Shown piece after piece: positions 17,457-26,348 of a DNA stretch of 64,000 nt. The stretch is from Prevotella sp. UBA2711 (GTDB lineage: Bacteria; Bacteroidota; Bacteroidia; Bacteroidales; Bacteroidaceae). A program made the position numbers and the translations under genes. Position 1 is the stretch's first letter; each line of letters starts with the position of its first letter. Under the pieces are notes generated by a model. The model was not told the origin of the DNA, ran no database searches, and saw nothing but the letters and a program-made list of their open reading frames with translations. The stretch is taken from positions 13,835 through 77,834 of the forward strand of contig DEKX01000002.1 in the NCBI GenBank assembly GCA_002354095.1. Direction: 5' to 3'.

Positions 17457-18487
17457 CAATCATTATTATCTGTATCACCGCCTGTTTCCTGATGATGGGC
17501 GGATGTACCATGGTTCTTGGCAATGAAGACTCTGGATCTGAAAACAAGGAAAAGAAGCTCGTCTTCGATGATGACGATGACGGCTCTGACGAGAGTGGAC
17601 ATAAATACAAATTCGTGGATAAGGATGACCGCGAAGAAGGGGATAAAGCCGACGACAAATCTGACAAGAAGAAGGAAGAGGGCGACCCCTATCAAGAACT
17701 TGACGAACTGATAGGTCTGGAAGCCGTGAAGGCAGAAGTACACTCGCTTGCCAACTATGTGAAGGTGCAGAAAGCCCGTAAGGACAAGGGACTGAAGACG
17801 CCCAACCTGAACTATCACCTTGTCTTCACGGGCAGTCCCGGTACAGGTAAGACTACCGTGGCGCGTATCGTAGCACGCATCTATAAGGATTTGGGGATTC
17901 TGAAAAAAGGCCATCTTGTAGAGACTGACCGTTCCGGACTCATCGGACAGTATGTAGGTCAGACGGCTCCCCGAGTGAATCACATGTGCGACTCTGCCCT
18001 CGGAGGCGTACTCTTCATCGACGAGGCCTATGCGCTCACCCAGAGTCAGTCAAGCCAAGACTATGGTTCTGAAGCCGTAGCCACGCTGCTGAAACGCATG
18101 GAGGACGATCGCGACCGTTTGGTAGTGATTGTGGCTGGTTATACCAACGAGATGAAACAGTTCATCAATACCAACCCAGGCTTAGAGTCACGTTTCAATC
18201 GCTACATCAACTTCCCCGACTATTCCGCCGAAGACCTTTATAAAATCTTCCGTCAGTATCTGAAGAAAAACCAATATACCATCACCAAGGAAGCTGCCAG
18301 TGCGGTTTTTGAGCATCTCCAGAATAAGGTTGCCACGAAAGACCGCAACTTCGGTAATGCCCGATATGTGCGCAACCTGTTTGAGAAGACCATCCAAGCG
18401 CAGGCCAACCGTCTTGCCAAGGCTGGCAAGGTGAGTGACGAACAACTCGTGGAAATTACGCTTGCAGACTTCAGACAGGCTATCTGA
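17417..18487 (+). CDS. Membrane-anchored CbxX/CfqX (SpoVK-type) AAA+ ATPase
   Basis: I start this at ATG 17417 (MASFFDRF), giving 356 residues. A hydrophobic segment (about 12-34) anchors the N terminus. A strongly acidic/basic linker (about 40-105) follows, and then a single AAA+ domain with Walker A GSPGTGKTTVARI, Walker B GGVLFIDEAYAL, sensor-1 region VVIVAGYTNEM and arginine finger LESRFNRYI. The closest characterised relatives are the Rubisco activase CbbX and sporulation protein SpoVK; neither process is expected here. The combination of membrane anchor and charged linker suggests a remodelling machine held at the inner membrane. The target is unknown. It is cotranscribed with the small membrane protein upstream. 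Confidence 0.87.
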   Translation: MASFFDRFSSKQLTIIIICITACFLMMGGCTMVLGNEDSGSENKEKKLVFDDDDDGSDESGHKYKFVDKDDREEGDKADDKSDKKKEEGDPYQELDELIGLEAVKAEVHSLANYVKVQKARKDKGLKTPNLNYHLVFTGSPGTGKTTVARIVARIYKDLGILKKGHLVETDRSGLIGQYVGQTAPRVNHMCDSALGGVLFIDEAYALTQSQSSQDYGSEAVATLLKRMEDDRDRLVVIVAGYTNEMKQFINTNPGLESRFNRYINFPDYSAEDLYKIFRQYLKKNQYTITKEAASAVFEHLQNKVATKDRNFGNARYVRNLFEKTIQAQANRLAKAGKVSDEQLVEITLADFRQAI

Positions 18488-18497
18488 CCAAAAGATA

Positions 18498-19277
18498 TTA
18501 CCAATCCTTCAGACTGGCTTTGGCTTCTATCCGGTTCTCAATATGATCCTCGAGAGCTGAGAAGAAATCAAAGCCAGTCAGTTTTTCTATCTCATCAACC
18601 GTACGAACGGCCTGACGCATAGGCTGACTGCTACCGTTGTTCTCATAGATAAAACCGATGGCAGCAGGATTCTTGCCTGTACGCATCACGACCTTATAGA
18701 AAGCCTCTGGCACCGTGATACGGCGATTGCGCTGCCGACCTATCGTCTTGTGATTATTGCCACGCAGGATGGGACCGCAAACGATGTAAACCCTATCGTA
18801 ACGCTTTGCCCACGTACGGCACAGCATCTCCAAATCATTCCAGTCGCCTCCGTTCAGTTTACCGTTCTGCGGACAGATATTCGTCATCAGGAACGACTCC
18901 TCCTGGGCACGTTGATTCCATTTGTTATCACCCGACGGACACATGTGACCGCGCGAATAGCCCGACTGCATATAGTCAAAGGTAGTCACTGGGTCACCCT
19001 TCACATCCTCGTCCGGTTGGAAAGCCACGCCCCCTCGCTTGTATTTACCTGATACGTGATTACCGGTGAGATACCACGCTACAGCCAACGGAATACGCAT
19101 CGACTCCGAATACCATGCCTTATAGGCATAACGCTGCAAAGGCGTTGTTTCCTGTGGAATACGCACGTCGGTCAGGGTGTTATGCTGATCCGCCGATTCA
19201 TTCTTCTCAACTTTCTGTCCGCACGATTGCAGACTGAGCAGCATCATAGCTGCTATGATGATGGTTATTCTTTTCAT
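18498..19277 (-). CDS. DNA/RNA non-specific endonuclease, exported lipoprotein
   Basis: This 259-residue nuclease of the NucA/Serratia (beta-beta-alpha metal) family has a lipoprotein signal (lipobox LQSC, Cys 19). The active-site block reads YSRGHMCPSGDN, in which Ser replaces the Asp of the usual DRGH. The general-base His and the metal-binding Asn (MTNICPQNGKLN) are kept. The enzyme would act in the periplasm or at the surface on extracellular nucleic acid. It ends 10 bp from the convergent AAA+ gene. It is 9 nt downstream of the ABC permease gene on the same strand and may be in that operon. Confidence 0.9.
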   Translation of the reverse strand: MKRITIIIAAMMLLSLQSCGQKVEKNESADQHNTLTDVRIPQETTPLQRYAYKAWYSESMRIPLAVAWYLTGNHVSGKYKRGGVAFQPDEDVKGDPVTTFDYMQSGYSRGHMCPSGDNKWNQRAQEESFLMTNICPQNGKLNGGDWNDLEMLCRTWAKRYDRVYIVCGPILRGNNHKTIGRQRNRRITVPEAFYKVVMRTGKNPAAIGFIYENNGSSQPMRQAVRTVDEIEKLTGFDFFSALEDHIENRIEAKASLKDW

Positions 19278-19286
19278 CTTGAAGTC

Positions 19287-20006
19287 TTAACTGATTTTGG
19301 TGTAAATAAAGATACAGAGCACGAGCACCAGCATCGTACTGCTCAGGGCGGCAACCGTCATCAAAGCAACAAAGCCAATGGCTTGAAGGGTTGAAAAGCC
19401 ACCCATCAGCAGTCCGCATAACAGGGAGGGCACAAATACCAGCCCTGCCAGCAGTAACTGTTGCAGGATGGGGGTGAATGCACGCGTGATAGCTTTGGTG
19501 ACAAAAGGACGCAGGGCTTCCATCTCTGTGGCGCCGTTGGCTTTCAGATACTCAAACAAATCCTTGTGCGAACGGCGTTCCAGCACGTAGGTAGTGATTC
19601 CCCGGCGACAGACAAAGAGGACTTCTGCCTGTAGCATAGTCATCACGGGGATATATACCGAGGCACTGAACAGATGGGGCACATCTACCAATAACAATAC
19701 GATGAGACCCATCACGAAGGTAACGACCGTCATACTGATATAGATGGGTATTGACTGCCAACGCTTCTTGCAGTACACCGCCGTAGCCACTCCACTGCTC
19801 AGGAGCACCCACACGATATTCACCCATGCTTTGTTCCACTCGAAGATGAAGTACAGACAGCCTGCCAACACCGACATCGTGATGATAAACCGTAATATTA
19901 CCTTGGCAGACTGGCGCAGGAAGCGACGGTCTGAACGAAATAGTATCAAGGCTGGAACAACCAGCAAGAACATACCTAAAAGCAATCGTACAATCGTGAT
20001 ATTCAT
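19287..20006 (-). CDS. ABC transporter permease, FetB/UPF0014 family
   Basis: This 239-residue, roughly seven-helix protein has the family features YIPVMTMLQAEVLFVCRRG and GLVFVPSLLCGLLMGG. The Escherichia coli homologue FetB, with FetA, exports iron and protects against peroxide. By similarity this is a metal-export permease, though the substrate cannot be read from the sequence. Its ATG overlaps the TGA of the ATPase gene upstream (ATGA, 20003-20006). Confidence 0.88.
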   Translation of the reverse strand: MNITIVRLLLGMFLLVVPALILFRSDRRFLRQSAKVILRFIITMSVLAGCLYFIFEWNKAWVNIVWVLLSSGVATAVYCKKRWQSIPIYISMTVVTFVMGLIVLLLVDVPHLFSASVYIPVMTMLQAEVLFVCRRGITTYVLERRSHKDLFEYLKANGATEMEALRPFVTKAITRAFTPILQQLLLAGLVFVPSLLCGLLMGGFSTLQAIGFVALMTVAALSSTMLVLVLCIFIYTKIS

Positions 20007-20563
20007 AGTTGTATCTGATTTTGAAGGATTCGTGAATTAACTGCCAGCACCGTTGCGCCCTTTTCGGCAGCACACTGCAACAGACTGTCAACTTGTGCCA
20101 TCGTCTCGGCACTGATGGGTGCTGCCGGCTCATCGACTATCAACAGGTGTTTGTCCAACTGCATCGCATTCTGCAGCAACAGCAGGTAACGCTCATCGGC
20201 AGTCAGTTCTGCCCATCGACGTCCGTCGGTAGGCACTTTATACGATGTCCCACCCTTGTTCACATGCAGTCCGAATAGCAGTTCTGAAATGTCAGCCATA
20301 CTGTCGTAATCCTCAATGGCAGAAAACTGCTGTGGCACGTAGGCTATATCCCTGCGGAAATAAGGTGCAGAAAGGGGTGTCAGCAATTCACCGTCAATAC
20401 TGATATGACCAGCCGTAATAGGTATCATACCCAAAATGGCACGCAACAAAGTGGTTTTGCCCGACCCGTTTTTACCTGTCAAGCAAACCAACTGTCCGTC
20501 GCCCGCCGTCAGCGAGAACGAGTGAATCTGTGGCTCTATCGTTACGTTATGCAGTTCTAACAT
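20003..20563 (-). CDS. ABC transporter ATPase, FetA-like, with a degenerate signature motif
   Basis: This 186-residue ATPase has Walker A GKNGSGKTTLLR, a Q-loop in AYVPQQF and Walker B HLLIVDEP. The signature LSGGE is replaced by ELTADERYLLLL, and the switch-loop His is not evident: Walker B is followed by AAPISAETM and then VLAVNSR. It may be a weak ATPase. I start it at ATG 20563. An upstream in-frame TTG lies inside the TATCTTTG -7 element (20586-20579). It heads the operon with the FetB-like permease and probably the nuclease, and shares a 60-nt divergent promoter region with aguA. Confidence 0.85.
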   Translation of the reverse strand: MLELHNVTIEPQIHSFSLTAGDGQLVCLTGKNGSGKTTLLRAILGMIPITAGHISIDGELLTPLSAPYFRRDIAYVPQQFSAIEDYDSMADISELLFGLHVNKGGTSYKVPTDGRRWAELTADERYLLLLQNAMQLDKHLLIVDEPAAPISAETMAQVDSLLQCAAEKGATVLAVNSRILQNQIQL

Positions 20564-20641
20564 CGTCTTATTTTGGTGCAAAGATAATAAATTCTTTAAA
20601 CTTTAAACTCTAAACTCTAAACTTTTTACTACCTTTGCACC

Positions 20642-21631
20642 ATGAAATTGACAAAGAGGCGGATGCCTGCCGAATGGGAGAAGCAAAGTGCCGTGCAGCT
20701 TACTTGGCCGCACGAGGCTACTGACTGGGCTCCTATCTTGCCCGAAATCACTGCTGTTTACGAAGAAATGGCACGCGAAATCCGTAAGCGCGAGAAGCTG
20801 ATTATAGTCGATGATATCCCACATAACGATACGTGGGCTCGCGATCACGGCTTCATCACGGTAGAGCAACTCTCAACTCCCAACTCTCAAAGGCTACGGG
20901 TAGGCGAGCAAAGCTCGGGAATACTCTCAACTCTCCTCCTCGATTTCCAATTCAACGGCTGGGGCGAGAAATTTCCTGCCGAACTGGATAACCAGATTAA
21001 CCGACAATTGTATGACAGAGGATTGGTAAAGGGCATCTACGAACCCCATTTGGACTTCGTTTTGGAAGGTGGCTCGATTGAGAGCGACGGCAAGGGGACT
21101 GTATTCACGACCGAATGCTGTCTGATGGCGCCACACCGCAACCAGCCCTTGACCAAAGCCAACATCGAAGACCGACTAAAGACATATCTGGGTGCTGAGC
21201 GCATCGTGTGGCTGCAACATGGCAGTCTGCTAGGCGACGACACTGACGGACATATTGATACACTGGTGCGCATCTGTCCTAACGATACCTTATTATATAT
21301 AGGGGCTGACGAGGCGCATCCCGACCTTGTGGAGATGGAACGCGAATTGCAACAGCTCAAGACGCTGGAGGGCCATCCCTACCGGCTCTTGAAATTGCCA
21401 CTCCCCCGTCCTATCTATGATGAGGGCTATCGGCTTCCAGCCACCTATGCCAACTATCTGGTCATTAATGGTGCCGTACTGGTGCCTACTTACGGGCAGC
21501 CCGACCTCGACCAAGAGGCTTTGGACATCATCCGGCAGGCTTTTCCTGACCGCGAAATGGTGGGCATCGATTGTCAGGCTGTCATTAAGCAACACGGCAG
21601 TCTTCATTGTTGTACCATGCAATACTATTAA
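20642..21631 (+). CDS. aguA: Agmatine deiminase
   Basis: This 329-residue enzyme of the peptidyl-arginine-deiminase fold converts agmatine to N-carbamoylputrescine plus ammonia. It shows RRMPAEWEKQSAVQLTWPH, DTWARDHGF, EGGSIESDGKGT, GDDTDGHID and the C-terminal active-site Cys in HCCTMQ (C323). Residues of about 83-105 (TPNSQRLRVGEQSSGILSTL) are not part of the usual family sequence between ARDHG and DFQFNGWG. They are encoded by a repeat-like cassette. A TACCTTTG box (20630-20637) ends 4 nt before the ATG. First gene of aguA-aguB-glnN. Confidence 0.95.
   Translation: MKLTKRRMPAEWEKQSAVQLTWPHEATDWAPILPEITAVYEEMAREIRKREKLIIVDDIPHNDTWARDHGFITVEQLSTPNSQRLRVGEQSSGILSTLLLDFQFNGWGEKFPAELDNQINRQLYDRGLVKGIYEPHLDFVLEGGSIESDGKGTVFTTECCLMAPHRNQPLTKANIEDRLKTYLGAERIVWLQHGSLLGDDTDGHIDTLVRICPNDTLLYIGADEAHPDLVEMERELQQLKTLEGHPYRLLKLPLPRPIYDEGYRLPATYANYLVINGAVLVPTYGQPDLDQEALDIIRQAFPDREMVGIDCQAVIKQHGSLHCCTMQYY
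20871..20943. repeat. In-frame repeat cassette inside aguA
   Basis: The segment is flanked by CTCAACTC-type heptamer repeats on both sides (20871-20890 and 20926-20939) and has a GAGCAAAGCTC palindrome in the middle. The same heptamers recur in frame in aguB (22313-22331), and related TAAACTC heptamers lie in the promoter region (20598-20624). Confidence 0.55.
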
Positions 21632-21656
21632 AGCTAAAAAAGTAAAAAAGGTAAAA

Positions 21657-22520
21657 ATGAAAATAGGTATTATTCAACAACACAATACTGCTGATGCCGA
21701 GCAGAACATCAAACGCTTGGCCACCAAGATACGCAGTCTGGCTCAGCAGGGCGCCCAGCTCATCGTCCTGCAGGAGCTTCACAACGGGTTGTATTTCTGT
21801 CAGACCGAGGATGTCAACGTATTCAGTCAGGCAGAACCCATCCCTGGTCCCTCTACCGAGTTCTTCGGCGACTTGGCCCGAGAATTGGGGGTAATCATCG
21901 TCACGTCACTCTTCGAGAAGCGTGCCGCCGGCCTTTATCATAACACGGCTGTCGTGCTGGAACGCGACGGCTCTATCGCCGGCATCTATCGCAAGATGCA
22001 CATACCCGATGACCCAGGCTACTACGAGAAGTTCTACTTCACGCCTGGCGATTTGGGATTCCACCCCATCAAGACCTCCGTTGGTTGCCTGGGCGTACTC
22101 GTCTGTTGGGACCAGTGGTACCCTGAGGCAGCCCGTCTGATGGCGATGCAGGGAGCCCAGTTGCTCATTTACCCCACCGCTATCGGTTACGACCCCAACG
22201 ACACGCCCGAGGAACAGCAGCGCCAGCGTATGGCATGGCAGACGGTTCAGCGTGGCCATGCCGTAGCCAACGGCCTGCCCGTCATTACGGTGAATCGTGT
22301 AGGCGAAGAGAAAACTCTCAACTCTCAACTCTTCTGGGGAACCAGTTTCGTAGCCGGTCCACAGGGCGAACTGCTTTACGAGGCCCCTACCGACCAAGAG
22401 GCAGAGACCATTGTCGAGGTGGATATGGAGCGAACCGAACAGGTGCGTCGCTGGTGGCCTTTCCTGCGCGACAGACGCATCGATGCATATCAAGACATAA
22501 CAAAACGATACATAGACTAA
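21657..22520 (+). CDS. aguB: N-carbamoylputrescine amidase
   Basis: This 287-residue nitrilase-family enzyme hydrolyses N-carbamoylputrescine to putrescine, CO2 and ammonia. The catalytic triad is visible: E40 in VLQELHNG, K113 in YRKMHIPDDPG and C150 in GVLVCWDQWYPE. I start it at ATG 21657 (MKIGIIQQ), 25 nt after aguA. A short in-frame stretch EKTLNSQLF near residue 220 is encoded by CTCAACT repeats and looks like a small insertion relative to relatives. With aguA it forms the agmatine route to putrescine. The glnN ATG follows one base after the stop. Confidence 0.95.
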   Translation: MKIGIIQQHNTADAEQNIKRLATKIRSLAQQGAQLIVLQELHNGLYFCQTEDVNVFSQAEPIPGPSTEFFGDLARELGVIIVTSLFEKRAAGLYHNTAVVLERDGSIAGIYRKMHIPDDPGYYEKFYFTPGDLGFHPIKTSVGCLGVLVCWDQWYPEAARLMAMQGAQLLIYPTAIGYDPNDTPEEQQRQRMAWQTVQRGHAVANGLPVITVNRVGEEKTLNSQLFWGTSFVAGPQGELLYEAPTDQEAETIVEVDMERTEQVRRWWPFLRDRRIDAYQDITKRYID

Positions 22521-22521
22521 T

Positions 22522-24741
22522 ATGGCAAACAATTTAAGATTTCAGGTAGTAGAAGAAGCGTTCAAGAAACGTGCCGTCGAGGTAAAAGTACCTCAGGAAC
22601 GGCCTTCGGAATATTTCGGAAAATACGTCTTCAACAAGCAGAAGATGTTCCGTTACCTGCCTTCCGATGTGTACAATACGATGATTGACGTGATGGACAA
22701 CGGTGCCCGTCTCGACCGTTCCATAGCCGATGCCGTGGCAGACGGCATGAAGAAATGGGCCATGGAGATGGGGGTAACCCACTATACTCACTGGTTCCAA
22801 CCGCTTACCGAGGGCACTGCCGAAAAGCACGATGCTTTTGTGGAACACGACGGCAAAGGAGGTATGATAGAGAAGTTCAGCGGCAAACTGCTCGTACAGC
22901 AGGAGCCCGATGCTTCGTCGTTCCCTAACGGCGGTATCCGCAATACGTTCGAAGCACGCGGCTACAGCGCGTGGGACCCAACCAGTCCTGTGTTCATCAT
23001 TGACGACACGCTCTGTATTCCTACTATCTTCATCGCCTATACGGGCGAAGCCCTCGACTATAAGGCTCCGCTGCTGCGCTCGCTCCATGCGGTAGGCAAG
23101 GCGGCTAAAGATGTTTGTCAGCTGTTCTACGACGACGTCACCAAAGTTCAAGTGAACCTGGGTTGGGAACAGGAGTATTTCCTCGTTGACGAGGGGCTCT
23201 ACTCTGCCCGTCCCGACCTGCTGATGACGGGACGCACGCTGATGGGTCACGAGAGTGCCAAGAACCAGCAGATGGACGACCACTACTTCGGCACCATCCC
23301 CGACCGCGTGCAGGCCTTTATGAAGGATTTGGAGATTCAGGCGCTCGAACTGGCTATTCCCGTCAAGACGCGCCATAACGAGGTAGCCCCCAACCAGTTT
23401 GAGTTGGCTCCCATCTTCGAGGAGTGTAATCTGGCTGTTGACCATAACATGCTGCTCATGTCGCTCATGAAGAAAGTGGCTCGCAATCACGGATTCCGCG
23501 TACTGCTCCACGAAAAGCCTTTCGACGGTATCAACGGTTCGGGTAAGCACAACAACTGGAGTCTCTCTGCCGACAATGGCGTACTGCTGCATGCTCCAGG
23601 CAAGACGCCTGAGGAGAATCTGCGCTTCGTCACCTTCATTGTTGAGACACTGATGGCTGTTCATAAGCACAACGGACTGCTCAAGGCGTCCATCATGTCA
23701 GCTACCAACGAACACCGTCTGGGTGGCAACGAGGCACCTCCTGCCATCATCTCGTCGTTCCTGGGCACTCAGCTCACCGAATTGCTCGACCACATCGAGC
23801 AGTCGGACACCAACGAGCTCTTCAACCTCCAGGGCAAACAGGGTATGGCTATCGACATTCCCCAGATTCCCGATCTGATTATTGACAATACCGACCGTAA
23901 CCGCACCTCGCCCTTTGCCTTCACCGGTAATCGTTTCGAGTTCCGTGCACCAGGTTCCAGCGTCAACTGTGCATCAGCCATGATAGCCCTCAACGCAGCG
24001 ATGGCTGAAGCCCTCGCCTCGTTCAAGCAGCGTGTCGATAAAAAGATTCAAGCATACAGCCAACAGCCAACATCCAATACGCAACATGTGAAAACCGCTG
24101 CCATTTTGGAAGTCCTCAAGGAAGATATCAAGACTTGCAAGCCCATCCGTTTCGACGGCAACGGCTATTCAGACGAATGGGTGAAGGAGGCAGCCCGCCG
24201 CGGATTGGACGTTGAGAAATCGTGTCCTGTCATCTTCGAACACTATCTTGACGAGAGCAGTGTGAAGATGTTCGAGAGCACCAAGGTCATGAACCGCAAG
24301 GAGCTCGAGGCTCGCAACGAGGTGAAATGGGAAACCTACGTGAAGACGGTTCAGATAGAGGGCCGCGTGTTAGGCGACCTTGCCATGAACCACATCATCC
24401 CCGTGGCTACCCACTATCAGAGTCAGCTCATCAAGAACGTGCAGGGCATGAAGGACGTTTTCTCTGCTGACAAGGCAGAGCGCCTATCATCGCGCAACAT
24501 GAAACTCATTGAGGAGATTGCCGAGCGCACCGAGCGCATAGAGCAGCAGGTAGAGGAACTCACCGAGGCTCGCAAGGTGGCTAATCGCATTGAGAACATC
24601 CACGAGCGTGCTATCGTCTATCACGACACCGTCTGTCCTAAGATGGAGTCCATCCGTTATGAGATAGACAAGTTGGAGCTCATCGTGGAAGACGGGCTCT
24701 GGACACTCCCCAAATATCGCGAACTGTTGTTTATCCGATAA
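22522..24741 (+). CDS. glnN: Glutamine synthetase type III
   Basis: This 739-residue GSIII, the large type first described in Bacteroides, joins ammonia to glutamate using ATP. It shows GSIII signatures: FGKYVFN near the N terminus, THYTHWFQPLTEGTAEKHD, WEQEYFLVDEG, KTRHNEVAPNQFE for metal and glutamate binding, and FDGINGSGKHNNWS. The C-terminal region has the long helical extension typical of GSIII. Being in one operon with two ammonia-releasing enzymes suggests that it recovers nitrogen from agmatine. A short SQQPTSNTQH stretch near residue 513 is low-complexity. A strong terminator follows. Confidence 0.97.
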   Translation: MANNLRFQVVEEAFKKRAVEVKVPQERPSEYFGKYVFNKQKMFRYLPSDVYNTMIDVMDNGARLDRSIADAVADGMKKWAMEMGVTHYTHWFQPLTEGTAEKHDAFVEHDGKGGMIEKFSGKLLVQQEPDASSFPNGGIRNTFEARGYSAWDPTSPVFIIDDTLCIPTIFIAYTGEALDYKAPLLRSLHAVGKAAKDVCQLFYDDVTKVQVNLGWEQEYFLVDEGLYSARPDLLMTGRTLMGHESAKNQQMDDHYFGTIPDRVQAFMKDLEIQALELAIPVKTRHNEVAPNQFELAPIFEECNLAVDHNMLLMSLMKKVARNHGFRVLLHEKPFDGINGSGKHNNWSLSADNGVLLHAPGKTPEENLRFVTFIVETLMAVHKHNGLLKASIMSATNEHRLGGNEAPPAIISSFLGTQLTELLDHIEQSDTNELFNLQGKQGMAIDIPQIPDLIIDNTDRNRTSPFAFTGNRFEFRAPGSSVNCASAMIALNAAMAEALASFKQRVDKKIQAYSQQPTSNTQHVKTAAILEVLKEDIKTCKPIRFDGNGYSDEWVKEAARRGLDVEKSCPVIFEHYLDESSVKMFESTKVMNRKELEARNEVKWETYVKTVQIEGRVLGDLAMNHIIPVATHYQSQLIKNVQGMKDVFSADKAERLSSRNMKLIEEIAERTERIEQQVEELTEARKVANRIENIHERAIVYHDTVCPKMESIRYEIDKLELIVEDGLWTLPKYRELLFIR

Positions 24742-24746
24742 AAGCA

Positions 24747-24785
24747 AAGAAGGTAGCCCGCGGTCGGCTACCTTCTTTTTAGTTT
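24747..24785 (+). terminator. Terminator of the aguA-aguB-glnN operon
   Basis: A 12-bp perfect stem (AAGAAGGTAGCC / GGCTACCTTCTT, 7-nt loop) followed by TTTTAGTTTTT. Confidence 0.9.
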
Positions 24786-24790
24786 TTGGT

Positions 24791-24897
24791 TTATTCCTGT
24801 GTTATTTCCTCTATCTGACGGAGAATGTCATTGTTGGTGCGTTGCATCTTGAAGTAGAAGATGAGAGCGAGGATAATTGTTTTTCTAAAGTTGTCAT
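24791..24897 (-). pseudogene. Frameshifted 34-residue single-span membrane protein gene
   Basis: The minus strand opens with ATG ACA ACT TTA GAA AAA at 24897. In a second frame it continues with a hydrophobic span (TIILALIFYFKMQ) and a polar end (NNDILRQIEEITQE) to a TAA at 24793-24791. The frames would join if the A5 run held six A. The remaining 24898-24975 shows nothing. It may be a real small protein with a homopolymer change, a sequencing error, or a remnant. Confidence 0.4.
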
Positions 24898-24975
24898 TGT
24901 TTTGTCTGTCTTTTGGATTTTATTTACCCGTTAGACGCAATATAGTAGAGAAAAACTACAAGAAAAAACATTTTT

Positions 24976-26232
24976 TTATTTCAGATGAAGGATTTTCCCC
25001 TCCAGAAAGAAATCCGTCAGCTGGTATTTATCCGACGTCTTGACATCGAGCATGATGGGTGTTTCCACCTGTATGTCCTTCATCACAATGTTGTTACAGC
25101 GTGAGAGGGGCATATCGTCGCGCTTCTCCGGTTTAAAGAACTGAGTCCAAGGGTAGATATAAAGGAATCGGTCGCAACGGCCTGTGATGTCCTCCACTGT
25201 GATGTATTCGTAGTGCTGAGGGGTATCGGGACGCATCTTCAGCCACAGCACGCGGTTGGCATCCTGCGTCCGACAATGGCGAAGAACGACATTCCTGTTA
25301 TGGAGCGACTCAGAACCCAAGGTCAGACAGCCATGCACCTTTCCGTACGTACAGTTTTCTATCAGTATGCGTTGGTTGTCGCCATTCATAGAGTCTTGGT
25401 CTGCCCAAGTGCCCTTGCCGCCTTTCAGCACGACAGCATCGTCGTTCACGTGCATGTAGCAACCGCTGACCAGTACATCCGTACACGCATCGATGTCAAT
25501 GGCATCCGACGAGGGTGCTCCCTTCGTCGAGTCCTGTTCCCAAACATGCTCCGTAGGGGCATAGATATAGCAGTCGAGATAGCGAACATGATGACTCTTA
25601 TAGACATGATTCGTCCAGAAGGGCGAGTTCACCAGATGCACATCCTGAATGGTCACGTGTTTCGAATTGGCAATATAGGTCAGTCGCGGACGCTGGCTGT
25701 CCTTATTTGTACAAGCAGGATTCCACTGCCGCCGCAACCAGAAGTCCTGCCAATAACGCAGCCCATTGCCGTCTATCGTGCCGTGTCCCGTAATGGTGAA
25801 TCCGTCAACACCGTAAGCATTCACCAGCGCAGGGAAATATTTGCATGTCTCACCTTCAATACGGGTCAGCATCACGGGGAAATCAGCAATACGGTTACTG
25901 CCCTTCAGTCGGCCAACTACATGCAGATGCGTACCTGGCTTAAAGAAGAGTGCTCCCGAAAGAAAAGTCCCCTCTGGAATCACTATCACCCCACCACCCT
26001 CATCAGCGCAGCGGTCGATGACGCGCTGAATAGCAGCCGTCTGCACCAGCGTACTGTCACCAGCCACACCATAATCGGTGATGACGTATGGACGTCCCAA
26101 CTGTTTGACATCTACTTTCTCCTTTTTGCCGAACCACGCGTCCATCTCTGTTCCGTCGGGCCATTTGTCGGCTTTCGCACCCATTGCCACCACCAGCAGC
26201 ATGAGGGTTAATAATAAAAAGTTTCTTTTCAT
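24976..26232 (-). CDS. Glycoside hydrolase family 28 (polygalacturonase-like), exported
   Basis: I start this 418-residue enzyme at ATG 26232 (MKRNFLL), with a signal peptide ending near AMGAKA. It is a right-handed beta-helix pectinase-fold protein. The GH28 catalytic region is seen as SSDAIDIDAC and NDDAVVLKGG, which supply the three Asp residues. The usual GHG becomes HGCLTLGSE and the RIK motif becomes LWLKM. It probably cuts galacturonan or rhamnogalacturonan ends. A TATCTTTG box (26249-26242) lies 3 nt before an in-frame ATG at 26238, so longer starts are excluded. It stands alone, apart from the galactan locus. Confidence 0.88.
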   Translation of the reverse strand: MKRNFLLLTLMLLVVAMGAKADKWPDGTEMDAWFGKKEKVDVKQLGRPYVITDYGVAGDSTLVQTAAIQRVIDRCADEGGGVIVIPEGTFLSGALFFKPGTHLHVVGRLKGSNRIADFPVMLTRIEGETCKYFPALVNAYGVDGFTITGHGTIDGNGLRYWQDFWLRRQWNPACTNKDSQRPRLTYIANSKHVTIQDVHLVNSPFWTNHVYKSHHVRYLDCYIYAPTEHVWEQDSTKGAPSSDAIDIDACTDVLVSGCYMHVNDDAVVLKGGKGTWADQDSMNGDNQRILIENCTYGKVHGCLTLGSESLHNRNVVLRHCRTQDANRVLWLKMRPDTPQHYEYITVEDITGRCDRFLYIYPWTQFFKPEKRDDMPLSRCNNIVMKDIQVETPIMLDVKTSDKYQLTDFFLEGKILHLK

Positions 26233-26348
26233 ATCCATTTGCAAAGATATAACAAATATACGAATAAAGTGGATTCTGGGGAATTTATTTGGTGGGTTCT
26301 TCAAGTTTTACTATCTTTGCAACCGAAGAACTTTAGAAAAACGGAATT

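Noticed and set aside
26233..26304. Longer N terminus for the GH28 enzyme
   Set aside because: It would begin upstream of the TATCTTTG promoter box and would bury the signal peptide.
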